Shown: positions 10,151 through 20,574, counted from the first letter of the stretch. The stretch is DNA of 64,000 bases from Lysinibacillus pakistanensis (GCA_001312325.1 BBDJ01000020.1:1-64000); one strand, 5' to 3'. The notes: generated by a model from the sequence alone, not told the origin. Program-made: numbers and translations.

Positions 10151-10772
10151 ATGTTCAACTCAAACAAGCAAGATCCATTTTTTTAAGGCATTATTGAATA
10201 TCTCGAAAAATGTCAATGAAGGTATTTACTTTGCACATAATGCACGTATTCAAGATATAGATGCACTAAAAGAAATAGCAGATACAATGAAGCGATATGA
10301 AACAAGTGGCGATAAATTAATTCACGAGCTAATTGTGATGCTAAATAAATCATTTATGACACCCATTGAACGTGAAGACATTTTAGCACTGGCTAATAAA
10401 TTAGATGATGTAATAGATGGCATGGAAGGCTGTATTGCTCATTTTAATATGTATAATTTAACAGAAGTGACAGAGCCGATGCGTCAATTCCTCACTTATA
10501 TTGCAAAAAGTACAGATGAAATGGTACAAGCGATGGAGCTATTAAATAGTAAGAAGCTTGTTGAAATGCGTAAACATGCTATTCAAATTAAGGACTATGA
10601 GCGTGAATGTGATGAAATCTTCCGTTCTTCCATGAAGCAATTATTTATTCAAGAAAAAGACTCAATGCGTATAATCGTGTTTAAAGATATTTATGAGCAA
10701 TTTGAAGATATAGCAGATAGCTGTCAAACAGTAGCAAACACAATTGAGACAATAATTATGCGTAACGCGTAA
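10151..10772 (+). CDS. DUF47/PhoU-like phosphate transport accessory protein (frameshifted)
   Basis: About 207-residue all-helical protein (FKALLNISKNVNEGIYFAHN, DILALANKLDDVIDGMEG, YERECDEIFRSSMKQLFIQE, FKDIYEQFEDIADSCQTVAN), the DUF47 relative of PhoU always encoded next to Pit carriers, which it is thought to regulate. The true start is ATG 10151, 6 bases after AGGAGG, giving MFNSNKQDPFF; the T7 run at 10179-10185 has one T too many and breaks that frame. It ends 15 bases before pit, so the two form an operon. Confidence 0.88.
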
Positions 10773-10787
10773 GATGGAGTGTACGAA

Positions 10788-11805
10788 ATGGATACGATAT
10801 TACTTATAACAATATTAGTCGTTATATTCGCACTTGTGTTCGATTTTATTAACGGCTTCCATGATACAGCCAACGCGATTGCAACTTCTGTATCAACAAG
10901 GGCTTTAAAGCCGCGGACAGCAGTATATATGGCTGCGGTGATGAACTTCGTTGGAGCAATTACTTTTGTTGGGGTTGCCAAAGCACTCACAAAAGATATT
11001 GTGGACCCGTTTAGCTTAAATGCCTATGATGGTGATATTACTGGCTCTGTTGTGATTTTAGCAGCCTTATTATCTGCCATTACATGGAATTTGCTAACAT
11101 GGTATTTTGGCATTCCATCGAGTTCGTCTCATACATTAATTGGATCTGTTGCAGGAGCAGCGATTGCCGCAGCGGGATTTGATGTTTTGAACTATGCAGG
11201 CTTTATTAAAATTATTCAAGCACTTATTTTTTTCACCATTGCTAGCGTTTGCAGCAGGTTTCCTGATGATGTCATTGTTAAAAGTACTCTTTAAGGATAT
11301 GAATCTATATCGTACGAATAAAGGTTTTCGAACAATGCAAATTGGTACTGCCGCTCTACAATCTTTTACACATGGTACAAATGATGCACAAAAGGCGATG
11401 GGTATTATTACGCTCGCTTTAATAGCTGGTGGCTTGCATCAGGGCGATGATATTCCTTTCTGGGTACGTTTCGCGGCGGCATGTGCAATGGGTCTTGGTA
11501 CTTCTGTAGGTGGTTATAAAATCATCAAAACAGTTGGTGGAAAGATTATGAAAATTCGTCCAGTGAATGGTGTAGCAGCAGATTTAGCTTCTGCATCGAT
11601 TATCTTTGGGGCGACATTAATTCATTTACCAGTATCAACAACACATGTGATTTCTTCATCTATCATGGGAGTTGGAACAGCACATCGTGTAAAGGGTGTA
11701 AAATGGGGCATGGCACGTAAAATCGTGACAACATGGGTCATCACAATGCCAATTTCTGCGGTGATGGCTGGAGCTATTTACTTTATCTTAAGTTTATTTT
11801 TCTAA
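10788..11805 (+). CDS. pit: low-affinity inorganic phosphate transporter, Pit family (frameshifted)
   Basis: PiT-family carrier with duplicated signature motifs: DFINGFHDTANAIATSVSTR in the first half and FTHGTNDAQKAMGIITLALI in the second, plus WYFGIPSSSSHTLIGSVAGA and LPVSTTHVISSSIMGVGTAH. It takes up metal-phosphate with H+. About 340 residues and ten helices. The ATG at 10788 is 9 bases past GGAG. An extra T in the run near 11226-11232 splits the protein within LIF-SPLLAFAAGFLMM. Downstream partner of the DUF47 gene. Confidence 0.93.
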
Positions 11806-11816
11806 TAAGGATGAGA

Positions 11817-11844
11817 GAATGCACAATTGTGCATTCTTTTTTTT
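11817..11844 (+). terminator. intrinsic terminator after pit
   Basis: A perfect 10-bp palindrome (11817-11836, GAATGCACAA with TTGTGCATTC) runs straight into a T8 tract. Strong Rho-independent terminator for the pit operon. Confidence 0.85.
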
Positions 11845-11858
11845 ATTTGGATTGGATG

Positions 11859-11940
11859 GATAGAACCATTAAAGTGACGGATAGAATCTTCAAACTGATG
11901 GATAGAGAGATGAAACTGACGGATAGAAAGCTAAAGTATT
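11859..11940 (+). repeat. 21-bp tandem repeat, heptad-coding
   Basis: Three to four near copies of AAACTGA(C/T)GGATAGA followed by six variable bases. The plus-strand frame reads VTDRIFK LMDREMK LTDRKLK, a seven-residue period. It lies between the pit terminator and the response-regulator promoter region and has no ribosome site of its own. Same period as the array at 2185-2400, but different sequence. Confidence 0.8.
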
Positions 11941-12047
11941 GTACCCTTGTGGAAACCTGTAAATCGATTTATGGTAATTATAAAGAAAGTATAAAGTTTA
12001 AAAAGTTAAGCCATTTACATAGTAAGGTTATTACAGGAGGAAAACAG

Positions 12048-12745
12048 ATGAGAGAAAAGCTATTACTAATTGAGGATGATACGGCGATTGGTCGTATTGT
12101 AAAGGATACGCTTGAGCAGGAGGGCTATCAAATTACTTGGGCAACTACAGGGCTTGAGGGAATTGCTGATTTTCAAAGTGATTCATTCGATTTAGTGCTC
12201 GTTGACTGGATGTTACCTGAAATGGATGGCTTACGGTGTGCCAAAATATTCGCTGGGAAAGCGAAGTGCCTATTTTAATGATGAGTGCGCGTAACGAAGA
12301 GGCAGATAAGGTGGAAGGCTTGCAGGGAGCTGATGATTATATCGCAAAACCCTTTAGCTTAGAAGAATTAAAAGCACGGGTTGCCTCACATCTACGTCGC
12401 TGGAAACGTTATAACAAACAAGAAGCAATGGGGGATATAAATACCTTTTCCCATGGTTTAAAAATTGATTGGCAAACAGAAACAGCGTGTCTCCATAATG
12501 AGGAACTGACATTGACACAAAAGGAGTTTGCCCTGCTCAAACTGCTTGCCAAAAATCCAGGTCAAACCTTTTCAAAGGAGGAACTTTATCAGCATATTTG
12601 GCAACAAGCGAGTGTGGATGAGACGCATACTGTGACGGTCCATGTTAAGGCATTGCGTGAAAAGCTTAAAGATCCAGTAAAAACGCCTCATTATATTCAA
12701 ACAGTATGGGGTAAGGGGTATCGCTTTATTGGTGAACCATTATGA
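12048..12745 (+). CDS. OmpR-family response regulator (frameshifted)
   Basis: Receiver domain (LLLIEDDTAIGRI, phospho-acceptor Asp in LVLVDWMLPEMDG, Lys in DDYIAKPFSLEELKARV) followed by a winged-helix output domain (LTQKEFALLKLLAKNPGQTF, then HTVTVHVKALREKL and IQTVWGKGYRF). About 232 residues. One G appears to be missing near 12236: LRCAKIF should read LRVCQNIRWESEVPILMMSA. Start ATG 12048, 7 bases after AGGAGG; the stop overlaps the histidine kinase start in ATGA, so the two are translationally coupled. Confidence 0.93.
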
Positions 12746-14186
12746 AAATTAAAAATTGGCTACTCATTACCTTCTTCCTCGTAATGATTTTACCAGTCAC
12801 AGGTGCATATAGCCTTTATGTGTGGATTAACGGCTATTATCATGATAAAAACTTTACTGAGTATATTGAAAAGTGGACAGAGTTGAATCATATTAAATCT
12901 GTGCTCAATAACACGAAGTACTATAAAAAAAATGCTGATATGAAAGATGTAGAAGCATTAACAAATGATCAGCTTGCGATAACACTTTACTCAAAAACAG
13001 GCATTGTTTTGTATTCCTCAAATCCAATAACTTCGGGATTTGCTGCAAAAGAACAAATATTTAAAAATTTATACGAATTAAACCAAAAGTATAACGCCTT
13101 TACGTATAAAGAGCCTGTTTATCAAAAAGGAGAACTGCTCGGTATTTATGAAATTCATTTAGTAAGAACGGACTGGGTACAAGGCGTACAAAAGCGCTCA
13201 TGGTTTGTCTTAGCTGGCTCAATACTACTGTTTCTTCTAATATATGTGGCAGCTATGTTGCTGCTGCATCAAAAATTAAATCGTCCGCTAAAAGAACTAA
13301 TGAGACAAATGCGTGCCTTTGCTAAGGGAGAGCAGTTGACATCAGACTTAGGGATTAGAAAAGATGAAATCGGTGAACTTGCGCAAGCCTTTATTGCAAT
13401 GCAGAACGAAATTGAAAGAGCACGCACTCACTTAAAAACTGAACAACAGCAGAAGGAGCTTATGATAGCTAGTATTTCACATGATTTAAAAACACCACTT
13501 ACCTCCATTCAGGCATATGCAGAGTCTTTGCAAAATAAAACCCTATCAGAAAAGCAGCAGTGTGAATATCGAGAGATTATTTTAACAAAGGCTGACATGA
13601 TGAAGCATATGTTGGAGGATTTGATGATGTACACATTACTTCAATCTTCAAGCTATGATTTAGAACTAGTGACGGTTGATGGGGCAGAGTTTTTTGAGAT
13701 GGTCTTGTCAGATTACGAACCACTTTGTGAGGATCAGGGCTTTACGCTTGATGTTCATTGTCAAGTAGATGGTCAATATGCTGTGCATCCTAAGCAGCTT
13801 CAGCGGGTAATCGATAATTTAATGAGTAATGCCTGGCGCTATGGGAAAGTAGGTACCACAATAGGTTTAGCAGCCGTAAATGCTGGGAAGTGTCCTACAT
13901 GGTGCTTTGATTTTGTAAAATCTGTCCTACCAAAGCAGGAAGGGTGCTATGTGATTGTACAAAATAGCGGTCAAGGGATTAATAAAGAGGAGATTGAGAA
14001 AATATTTGAGCCAATGTACCAAGCAGATACGGCACGAACAAAGGCAGGAGACCGTGGTTCAGGGCTTGGCTTAAATATTGCGAAACAAATCATAGAAAAA
14101 CACGGTGGAACAATTGAGCTTGTATCAAAAGAAGCTTTGGAACAGCTGTACTATGCTGGATTCCGCCATTTAAAGGAGAGAATTGA
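12742..14186 (+). CDS. sensor histidine kinase with HAMP domain
   Basis: Two membrane helices (residues about 5-28 and 155-178) flank an extracellular sensor of about 125 residues; then HAMP (LNRPLKELMRQMRAFAKGEQ), the H-box (ASISHDLKTPLTSIQAYAES), N-box (IDNLMSNAWRYG), F-box and G-boxes (GDRGSGLGLNIAKQIIEKHG). Autophosphorylates on the H-box His and passes the phosphate to the upstream regulator. As read, the frame runs on past the natural end. One missing G near 14144 restores LGTAVLCWIPPFKGEN and a stop at 14184-14186, which touches the start of the lipoprotein gene. Confidence 0.93.
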
Positions 14187-14188
14187 TG

Positions 14189-15255
14189 ATGAATTGGAAA
14201 AAAACTTTACGTGCAGCAGGTTTAGTTGCCGCACTAACATTTAGCTTAGTAGGTTGTAATACCGAGGCATCGTATTCACCACAGGAAATTATTGATCAAG
14301 CGTTACAGGAAACGAAAGAACCACTTACTTTTTACGGCGAATTTACAATGGATTTGGGCGAGGCTGGTGGAACAGCTCATGTTAAGGAGTGGTCTAAGGA
14401 GGGTAAACGACGTATTGACATGACAACTGAAAATGGAGAACATGTCATTTCTATCAATAACGGTTCTGAAATTATGATGTATGATGTTGTTGAAAAAAAC
14501 AGCACAGAAGATGAAATATACAGAGGGTGACTTGGATGGTCTACAATCACCGAGAGATCAGGCGAAATTGTTATTTAACATGGTGAAGGATACACATGAT
14601 GTGAAGATTGCCGGCGAAGAGAAAATTGCAGGTAGAGATACGTACAAAGTGGTAGCAAAAGTTAAAAAGGAAGATACTCTAACCGGTGACATGGAAGTAT
14701 GGATTGATAAAAAAAACATGGCTAACATTAAAAACCGTAACGAATAGTGCAGGAAGTAAATTGATTATGGAGTATACCAAAATAGATGTTGATGCGAAAA
14801 TCGCTGACACGCAATTTACAGTGGATGTTCCAGATGATGTTGAAATAGAAGAAATAACGACACAGGAACCTGAGGCAGTAACACTAGATGTAGTGAAAGA
14901 GCAGCTTGGTGAATTTTTAATGATGCCAGAAGATAATGGTATTGCATTAACGACAATTCAGGATATGAAGGTGAAGGAACGTCCAGAGTTTTCATTTGAT
15001 TATCAGAAAGATGAACAGCCTGCTTTCTCAGTTTCAGTGTTTAAAATGACAGAAAGTTATACGGAGTTTGGTGGCATTCAAGATGAAAAACCGATTGAGG
15101 TGCGTGGGCAGCAAGGTACCTACATGGAGTTAGGCGAATTTTTAACGATTAGCTGGCAGGAAAATGGCTACCAATACAATATCATTAGAGAAAATCCAGA
15201 GCTAACAAAAGAAGACTTAGTCGCATATGCCAATCAAATGACCATCAATAAATGA
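14189..15255 (+). CDS. LolA/YdcC-like lipoprotein (frameshifted)
   Basis: The signal peptide ends in a lipobox (ALTFSLVGC), so the protein is anchored outside the membrane. The mature part (YSPQEIIDQALQETKEPLTF, IDMTTENGEHVISINNG, GRDTYKVVAKVKK, IMEYTKIDVDAKI) follows the LolA-like fold of the B. subtilis YdcC type, with a C-terminal DUF4367-like domain. About 355 residues after removing one A from each run near 14494 and 14711. A GGAGAG lies 8 bases before ATG 14189 (ATG 14186 is also possible). Third gene of the two-component operon; it may sense or report envelope state to the kinase. Confidence 0.8.
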
Positions 15256-15265
15256 GGTGAAAGGT

Positions 15266-15487
15266 ATGAAGCGGAATGAGTGTATAAAATGTCTCGCATT
15301 GTTCTTATTTAGCACAGTTTTTTTATATGGTGTAGGTGAAACATATGATGTGTCATGGCTGCAATTTCATTTCTTTGGTGACTTCAATGAGGAGGGGTTT
15401 TATTTCAGCTTTAGCTCTCTCTTGCCTGTATTAGGCGGCATATTAATTGTAGCCTTATATGAAACGCTGTTTAAGCGATTTATTTAA
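15266..15487 (+). CDS. small two-helix membrane protein
   Basis: 73 residues with membrane segments near residues 7-27 and 48-68 (SSLLPVLGGILIVALYETLF). I do not recognise a family. ATG 15266 lies behind AGGTGAAAGG; the in-frame GTG at 15257 lacks spacing for a site. It begins 11 bases after the lipoprotein stop and ends before a terminator, so it is the last gene of the two-component operon. Confidence 0.6.
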   Translation: MKRNECIKCLALFLFSTVFLYGVGETYDVSWLQFHFFGDFNEEGFYFSFSSLLPVLGGILIVALYETLFKRFI

Positions 15488-15496
15488 TAGATTTTG

Positions 15497-15527
15497 AAAA
15501 TCCATTCTGTTATAGAGTGGATTTTTA
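15497..15527 (+). terminator. terminator of the two-component operon
   Basis: An 8-bp A/T-rich stem (AAAATCCA with TGGATTTT) with a 15-base loop and a following T tract, 10 bases past the last stop codon. Confidence 0.65.
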
Positions 15528-15567
15528 TTTTAATGTAATAGGTAAAAACCGCTTGGGAGGATTGTGA

Positions 15568-15856
15568 ATGACGCTGGAAATCGACTATTTTACTTTACAT
15601 CCTAAAGAGAGTGTTTTTTACAGCGATTGCAAAGCCAAGGTTCCAAAAGAAAAGTAAAATTCACCAAGCGACAAAAGAAAAAAATAGCTTTCCTAGGGGA
15701 TATAGCAAGGAGGACTACATGTACCGATCTACAATACCTGTCAACTTTTTATCAATTTAAATGCAAGTGCAACATATGGTTATCCATACAATAGTATCAC
15801 TAAAGGAATTTTACTATGCTAATCAAAAAGGTTTATTGTACTATCAAAAAGACTAA
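15568..15856 (+). pseudogene. broken small gene of unknown function
   Basis: GGGAGG and ATG 15568 open a frame MTLEIDYFTLHPKESVFYSD that stops at 15655. Coding-like sequence goes on in other frames (KNSFPRGYSKEDYM, then INLNASATYGYPYNSITKG and FYYANQKGLLYYQKD ending at 15856). At least three frame changes are needed for one protein of about 95 residues. No family recognised. A terminator follows. Confidence 0.4.
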
Positions 15857-15887
15857 AAAATCCACGTTTTTAAAAGTGGATTTTTTA
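15854..15887. terminator. bidirectional terminator
   Basis: Stem AAAATCCAC with GTGGATTTT, flanked by A and T runs, between the broken small gene and the convergent YrdB-like gene. Confidence 0.72.
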
Positions 15888-16223
15888 TTATGCTCGTTGA
15901 TTAAAAAAAAGTTAATAAAATCTGATTAATGATAATTAGAATAGCAAAAATCGAGCTAATTGCTTTCGTCCCGCTGCATACAAAGCAATTACAGCTAAAG
16001 AGAACATTACAAATTCCAGCATGAAATGGAAGGCCCCATTTAAAGGCATCGTTGCTTTTGGTGAGCCGAAAAGTGCCCAGATAAAAGCGAATATCATAGG
16101 TACACCGATGCCAAGGCATATTTTTAAAAACCATCCTTTACCTGTTTGCATACCCCAATACCCAAGCGCGATTAACAGACAAATTTCTAATAAAAAGCGA
16201 AGAGCTAAATTTAACAGCAGCAT
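15888..16223 (-). CDS. YrdB-like DUF2568 membrane protein (frameshifted)
   Basis: About 111 residues and four membrane helices: ALRFLLEICLLIALGYWGMQ, LGIGVPMIFAFIWALFGSPK, FHFMLEFVMFSLAVIALYAA, then SSIFAILIIINQILLTFF. GSPKA is the DUF2568 signature. The C-terminus changes frame at AAG(T)KAISS, where one G seems missing near 15971, and again in the A8 run at 15903-15910. Function of the family is unknown. Part of a minus-strand cluster with the DUF4260 and MerR genes. Confidence 0.75.
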
Positions 16224-16246
16224 GTGCGGACCTCCACGGGTTTATT

Positions 16247-16601
16247 TTAAGCTATTTGCTGTAAATGTGTTTTCTTAAAGGCTTCATCATATTTTAAGCC
16301 GTAGCCAAGCGCACGATCTAAAAAGATATGGGCTAGCCAAATAATCGATGCCATTAGAGGGAGGGTAGACATCGTGCCAAAGCCAATCATCATTAGAATA
16401 GCTGGCAATATTAAGCTATGACCTATATTGTAAAATAAAGCCCCAACTTTAGTGTTGACAGTATAGCCGAGCATACTAACATCAGGAAGCAATAAAAATA
16501 AGAAAAAAATAGAATAATGAAAAGTCAAACTGCCAATAGAAAAATAGACTGATTAAAAATGCTAGTAAATATTCAAGAGAAATGATTTTACGTAGTTTCA
16601 T
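16247..16601 (-). CDS. DUF4260 membrane protein (frameshifted)
   Basis: About 117 residues and three to four membrane helices; LLLPDVSMLGYTVNTKVGAL, YNIGHSLILPAILMMIG and the terminal ALGYGLKYDEAFKKTH are DUF4260 hallmarks. The N-terminus MKLRKIISLEYLLAFLISLF lies in another frame, joined by removing one base from the A7 run at 16503-16509. Its ATG overlaps the MerR stop in ATGA, so translation is coupled and the MerR regulator probably controls it. Function unknown. Confidence 0.75.
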
Positions 16602-17029
16602 AATGACCACGACCTTCCTGTAATTTTTTTATACATATCTTCGATGTGCAAGGCGATTACTACTTGATTTTCTGCATACTTCCCATCAGCCATCAAGGTC
16701 TTCGTTAGCTGTAAGGATTGGAGTGCCTGCTGATAAAACAATAATTGCTGTTCAATATGAGCGATTTTTGTAGAGAATAACTGTACGGTTTCTTGATTGC
16801 AGGATTCAGAAACAGGCTTTTGATCAAGCATGAGTAATTGCTTGATTTCTTGTAATGTAAAGCCAAGCTGTCTTAATACTAAGATTAATTTAATCGTATT
16901 TTCACAAGTGTCATCATACACACGATAGCCATTGTCTAGTTTATGTGGATACAGTAGCCCTTCCTTCTCGTAGTAGCGCACTGTATCGGTTGTTAATTGA
17001 TATCTCTCAGCAAATTGTTTAATTTTCAT
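16598..17029 (-). CDS. MerR-family transcriptional regulator
   Basis: Intact 143-residue regulator: N-terminal winged helix (MKIKQFAERYQLTTDTVRYY, then EKEGLLYPHKLDNGYRVYDD), a coiled-coil dimer helix (residues about 85-115) and a short effector end. Lacks the paired cysteines of the metal-sensing MerR/CueR class; a small-molecule ligand is more likely. It leads an operon with DUF4260 and perhaps YrdB. Its own promoter has the MerR-type 19-bp spacer with a palindrome (17049-17079), so autoregulation is likely. Confidence 0.9.
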   Translation of the reverse strand: MKIKQFAERYQLTTDTVRYYEKEGLLYPHKLDNGYRVYDDTCENTIKLILVLRQLGFTLQEIKQLLMLDQKPVSESCNQETVQLFSTKIAHIEQQLLFYQQALQSLQLTKTLMADGKYAENQVVIALHIEDMYKKITGRSWSL

Positions 17030-17048
17030 CTAACTACCTCCTGAATTT

Positions 17049-17079
17049 ATCCTAACATTGGAGTGCACTCCAAGGTCAA
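17049..17079 (-). promoter_or_regulatory. MerR-type promoter and operator
   Basis: Read on the minus strand: -35 TTGACC (17079-17074), a 19-bp spacer filled by the palindrome TTGGAGTGCACTCCAA, and -10 TAGGAT (17054-17049). The over-long spacer with a dyad between the two boxes is the textbook layout for DNA-untwisting activation by MerR proteins. Confidence 0.85.
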
Positions 17080-17142
17080 GAAAAATATTGATAAGAAAGT
17101 GAAACGGTCATTTATTGGCAGTCGTTTATAGTGTAAGGGGAG

Positions 17143-17650
17143 GTGAACGGCATACTTGAAAAAATAATCGATGAACATGCAGAGCATTTACTTCGTCTCG
17201 CCTATTTCTACGTGAAAAATAGGCACGTCGCAGAGGACATTGTACAGGAGACCTTTATCAAATTTTCGCAGCACGACTATGAGGAGCGTGGGCAGCTTAG
17301 AGCATATTTATCCACATTAACCATCAATAAAAGTAAGGATTATTTAAAAAGCTGGCATTATAAAAAAAACTAATTTTTCAAGAAAAGATTCTTCCAGTGC
17401 AGGCAAAAAAACAGCGCGATGAGCTGATTGAAGCGGAGGAAAGATCACATATAGGGGCAGCTATCTTAAAACTACCGTTATCCTATAGAGAGCCATCATC
17501 CTGTACTATTATGAAGAAATGAAAATTGCTGAAATAGCACAGGTTCTAGGGATTGTAGAAAATACTGTGAAAACAAGGCTGAAAAGGGCAAGGGAAGCCC
17601 TGAAGCCTCATTTAAAGCAGGAAGAATGGGAGGTGCTTGGACATGAATGA
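17143..17650 (+). CDS. ECF-type RNA polymerase sigma factor (frameshifted)
   Basis: Region 2 (LLRLAYFYVKNRHVAEDIVQ, ETFIKF, LSTLTINKSKDYLKSW) and region 4 (after frame repair, REAIILYYYEEMKIAEIAQV, then TVKTRLKRAREALKPHL) of a sigma-V/W-like factor, about 168 residues. Slips: the 8-A run at 17364-17371 and a missing G near 17491. The start is uncertain: GTG 17143 keeps the frame but sits on the GGGGAGG site; TTG 17155 has better spacing. The stop (17648-17650) overlaps the ATG of the next gene, the usual sigma/anti-sigma coupling. Confidence 0.87.
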
Positions 17651-18355
17651 ATGGCAAAAGGAATTAGTAAAGGTAGCCGGTGAAATGTCAACGAGTAAGG
17701 AGCGTATCAAAAAAACGTATCCTGCGACAGCAGCCTACCAAACAAAAAAAAGCCCATTCGTTTCGCACTATTAACTATAGTTGTGACTTTATGCTTAGCA
17801 GGATTTGTGTCGGTGCAGTTATTAAATAAGGATACGAAGCAAGCAACTCAGATGTTTAACGAGAAGCAGTTTGAGCACTTTGAACATGTTGTGTATTTGA
17901 TGTGGCCAGAACAAGGTGAGGAATTTTCTAAGAGGGAGGCCTATCAAAAATATGAGCAGCTAGTTGCCTATTATTATTTTGCGAAATCATTAGGCATAAC
18001 ATCTACTAAAGAAGAGTTAGGGACAGAAAAAAAGGCACGCTATGACGAGCTTGTCATGCTACAAGATTCTCCTCAATATGTGGAGCTCTTTCAGGGGCTG
18101 GGGCTAAAACAATATTTTAGGACTTATATCGAGCCCATGATACCGTTTTATGCAGCGAGAAAAGAGCTGAACGCATTTTATGAAAAAAAATATCCAACCT
18201 TAGCTAGAACAGCAGATCAAATCGCTGCAAGGGACGCCCTTCGTTATTTTCAAACCCATTTTGCTGAACAATCAATAGCGTTTCAGGAAAAATGGGCATC
18301 GTCAATCGTACACACTCACAAGGCTCCATTTACGTGGGAACAGTCATTAAAATAG
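17643..18355 (+). CDS. putative anti-sigma factor, single-pass membrane protein (frameshifted)
   Basis: A short cytoplasmic N-terminus (MNEWQKELVKVAGEMSTSKE) is followed by one membrane helix (RFALLTIVVTLCLAGFVSVQ) and a helical extracellular domain (FNEKQFEHFEHVVYLMW; YFAKSLGITSTKEELG). Topology and overlap with the ECF gene point to a membrane anti-sigma factor. A slip in the 8-A run near 17745-17752 joins the first 40 residues to the rest. The C-terminal end overlaps the next gene's frame near 18292; one missing A there would fuse the two proteins, so the true end is uncertain. Confidence 0.65.
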
Positions 18356-18799
18356 TGGATAATGCTTTTTTTATTTGTGGAGGGTGCCATTCCTGAGGAT
18401 CTGACAAAGCTATCTGAGGAACAAATTATGAAGAAATATAATAATGCAACATGGTATCCAATCTTGGATGATTCTCCTGTCAAGGTAGGAGATTACATTT
18501 CATTAGAATCACCAGGAAGTATGTCATATGAAGAAAATGGTGTAGAGGTTACAAATGGCTTTTTAAACAGTATTGAATGGATTGAGCCTACTGTAACGAA
18601 GAAGCTTACTATTCAAAATGAACAGGAAATCATTCAATTTTTCCAGCAAACAGATTGGCAGACGCCAGATAATTATAATAAGATGAAACAACCTCCAGCG
18701 TATTCTTTTATGCTAGAGGGAGTAAGAGTTGATGTTTGGCTCAGCTATGGCCAGACACTTTATCTGCAAAAAAATGGAATCTGGTACTATCCATCTTAA
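18292..18799 (+). CDS. DUF3221-type exported-domain protein (frameshifted)
   Basis: The frame from ATG 18292 reads SIYVGTVIKIVDNAFLFVEG after removing one T from the run near 18366-18372, then PVKVGDYISL and a C-terminal domain ending NGIWYYPS. The GxVxxIxxxxFLxVE and VGDY pattern is that of DUF3221, a small beta-barrel of Bacillus lipoproteins. No signal peptide is visible at this start, so it may be the C-terminal domain of the upstream anti-sigma-like protein. A second DUF3221 protein is at 58011-58922. Confidence 0.6.
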
Positions 18800-18851
18800 T
18801 CAGAAAAGATCAGAGCAATTAAAGGCAATATTAGGCTTACAGGAATCTTAG

Positions 18852-18881
18852 CAAGTCTCTAAAAAGAGGCTTGTTTTTTTT
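18852..18881 (+). terminator. terminator of the ECF sigma operon
   Basis: Stem CAAGTCTCT with AGAGGCTTG (one mismatch) followed by T8, about 50 bases past the last stop. Confidence 0.8.
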
Positions 18882-19097
18882 ATTGGCAGAAAATTATAGT
18901 TTTGTGTACTGATATCATTATTAGGCTCAAAGGATTTTATTTAGGTTAAAAAAATTTTTAGGAGGATATATTCAGTTGGATTTTTATTTGGGTTAAATTA
19001 CTCATTAATTTGAAAATAAATGAGTCCAAAGAATTGTAATATTTTATTAAGCGGGGTAGTATTAAAGGTGTAAGGGGTTTAAATGAGGAGGGGCGGT

Positions 19098-20544
19098 ATG
19101 AATACACAGGAGTTTGAAGAACTATGGATTACGCTAAATGAATTATATAATGCGAATCGCTTTTTAGAATATATCGAATTAAGTAGTGCCGCAATCGAAA
19201 GTGCTATTATGCTAGAGATGTATGATAAAGCAATCCTTTTATTACGGTATCGCTGTGCCAGTTATTTTCAAACAGGTGATTTGCAGGTTTCCATCAGTGT
19301 GCTTGAGCAATATCGTGAATTAACCTTTCAATATGGCAATGACATTGATGTAATTCACTATTATATTTTAGCGGCCATCTATTGGGGGACATTTGGTCAT
19401 TTAAAAAAATCTGAGGAGCTTATGCTAAAGGGACTTAAAATTGCTGAACGCATTCAACATGTAGAAAGCATGGGAAAAATTTATAATAATCTAAGTGATT
19501 TAGAAATTGCATTAGGAAGCTATCAAACAGCAAAAGAATTCGCATTAAAGAGCTTATATTATGCCAATGCTTTTGAGACAAAGCATGACAATCCATATAC
19601 AGGAATTATCCATCCTAAAATAAACTTAGCCGTCGCGCAAATTTGGCTAGAAGAATTTGAAAAAGCTCATGAAGTCTTACAAGAGCTACTCGCGACTATT
19701 CAGAAACCTCCGTATTCCAAAGTACAGTTGGAGATTATGAATGCCAATGCTTTACTTTATGAAAGACAGGGTCGTATTGGAGAGGCCATCGATTTATATC
19801 AAAAATCAAAGCACTATGCCCTCCAAAATAATGATCTTGCCTTGCTACAAACCATTTACGATTCTTTAGTGAAGCTAATTGAGGAACAGGGGAATAAAGT
19901 AATATTGTGTGCGATTCAGAAGGAATATATTAATATTTTACTAGAAATCCAACGGGAAAATTATACACATGTGTTATTTGAAATGGAGTATAATGACGAG
20001 AAAAAGCAACTAGAAAAATCCTCTTATATTGACCCATTAACGAATATCTATAATCGACGTTATTTTGATGAGAACGCAGAAAAGATGGTGCAGAAAGCTG
20101 CAACTAAAAAACAGCAATTAGCATTAATGATGGTTGATCTAGATCATTTTAAAGCCATTAATGATAGGAATGGTCATTTGTTTGGTGATGATGCATTAAC
20201 GATTACAGCTACTACATTAAAGGAATTTTTCAAACCCTTTGAATCAATCGTTGCACGTTTTGGAGGAGATGAGTTTATTGTTCTTAGTCAAATAAAGGTT
20301 GGGGAATCTGCCCAAACATTGGCGGAAAATCTCTATAAAAAAATTAGCATCTTTATCTTTAGTCATAAAAGATGAAGCGATTCATTTAGCGTTTAGTATT
20401 GGCGTGAGCACCAATAACAAGGGACAGGTAACAAAAGTCGATGAGCTTATTCACCAGGCTGATACCGCCCTCTATGCCTCAAAACGCAATGGTCGCAATC
20501 AAATTACTGTTTTTAAACAACATATTGATATTGGAAATGATTGA
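19098..20544 (+). CDS. TPR-GGDEF diguanylate cyclase (frameshifted)
   Basis: About 481 residues. Residues 1-270 are tetratricopeptide-like helical repeats (e.g. ESMGKIYNNLSDLEIALGSY); a short linker leads to a GGDEF domain (DPLTNIYNRRYFDENAEKM, MVDLDHFKAINDRNGHLFGD, VARFGGDEFIVLSQ). The intact GGDEF suggests active c-di-GMP synthesis. No RxxD inhibitory site precedes it, so product inhibition is unlikely. No membrane segment; the TPR region probably senses a protein or peptide partner. An extra A in the run near 20337-20343 shifts the last 65 residues. ATG 19098 follows GAGGAGGGG. Confidence 0.9.
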
Positions 20545-20574
20545 TAAAAATAAGGTGTTTTTTTGAAAGCTTGA

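Noticed and set aside
10905..10990. Minus-strand ORF inside pit
   Set aside because: Shadow of the conserved Pit coding frame; no ribosome site and no family.
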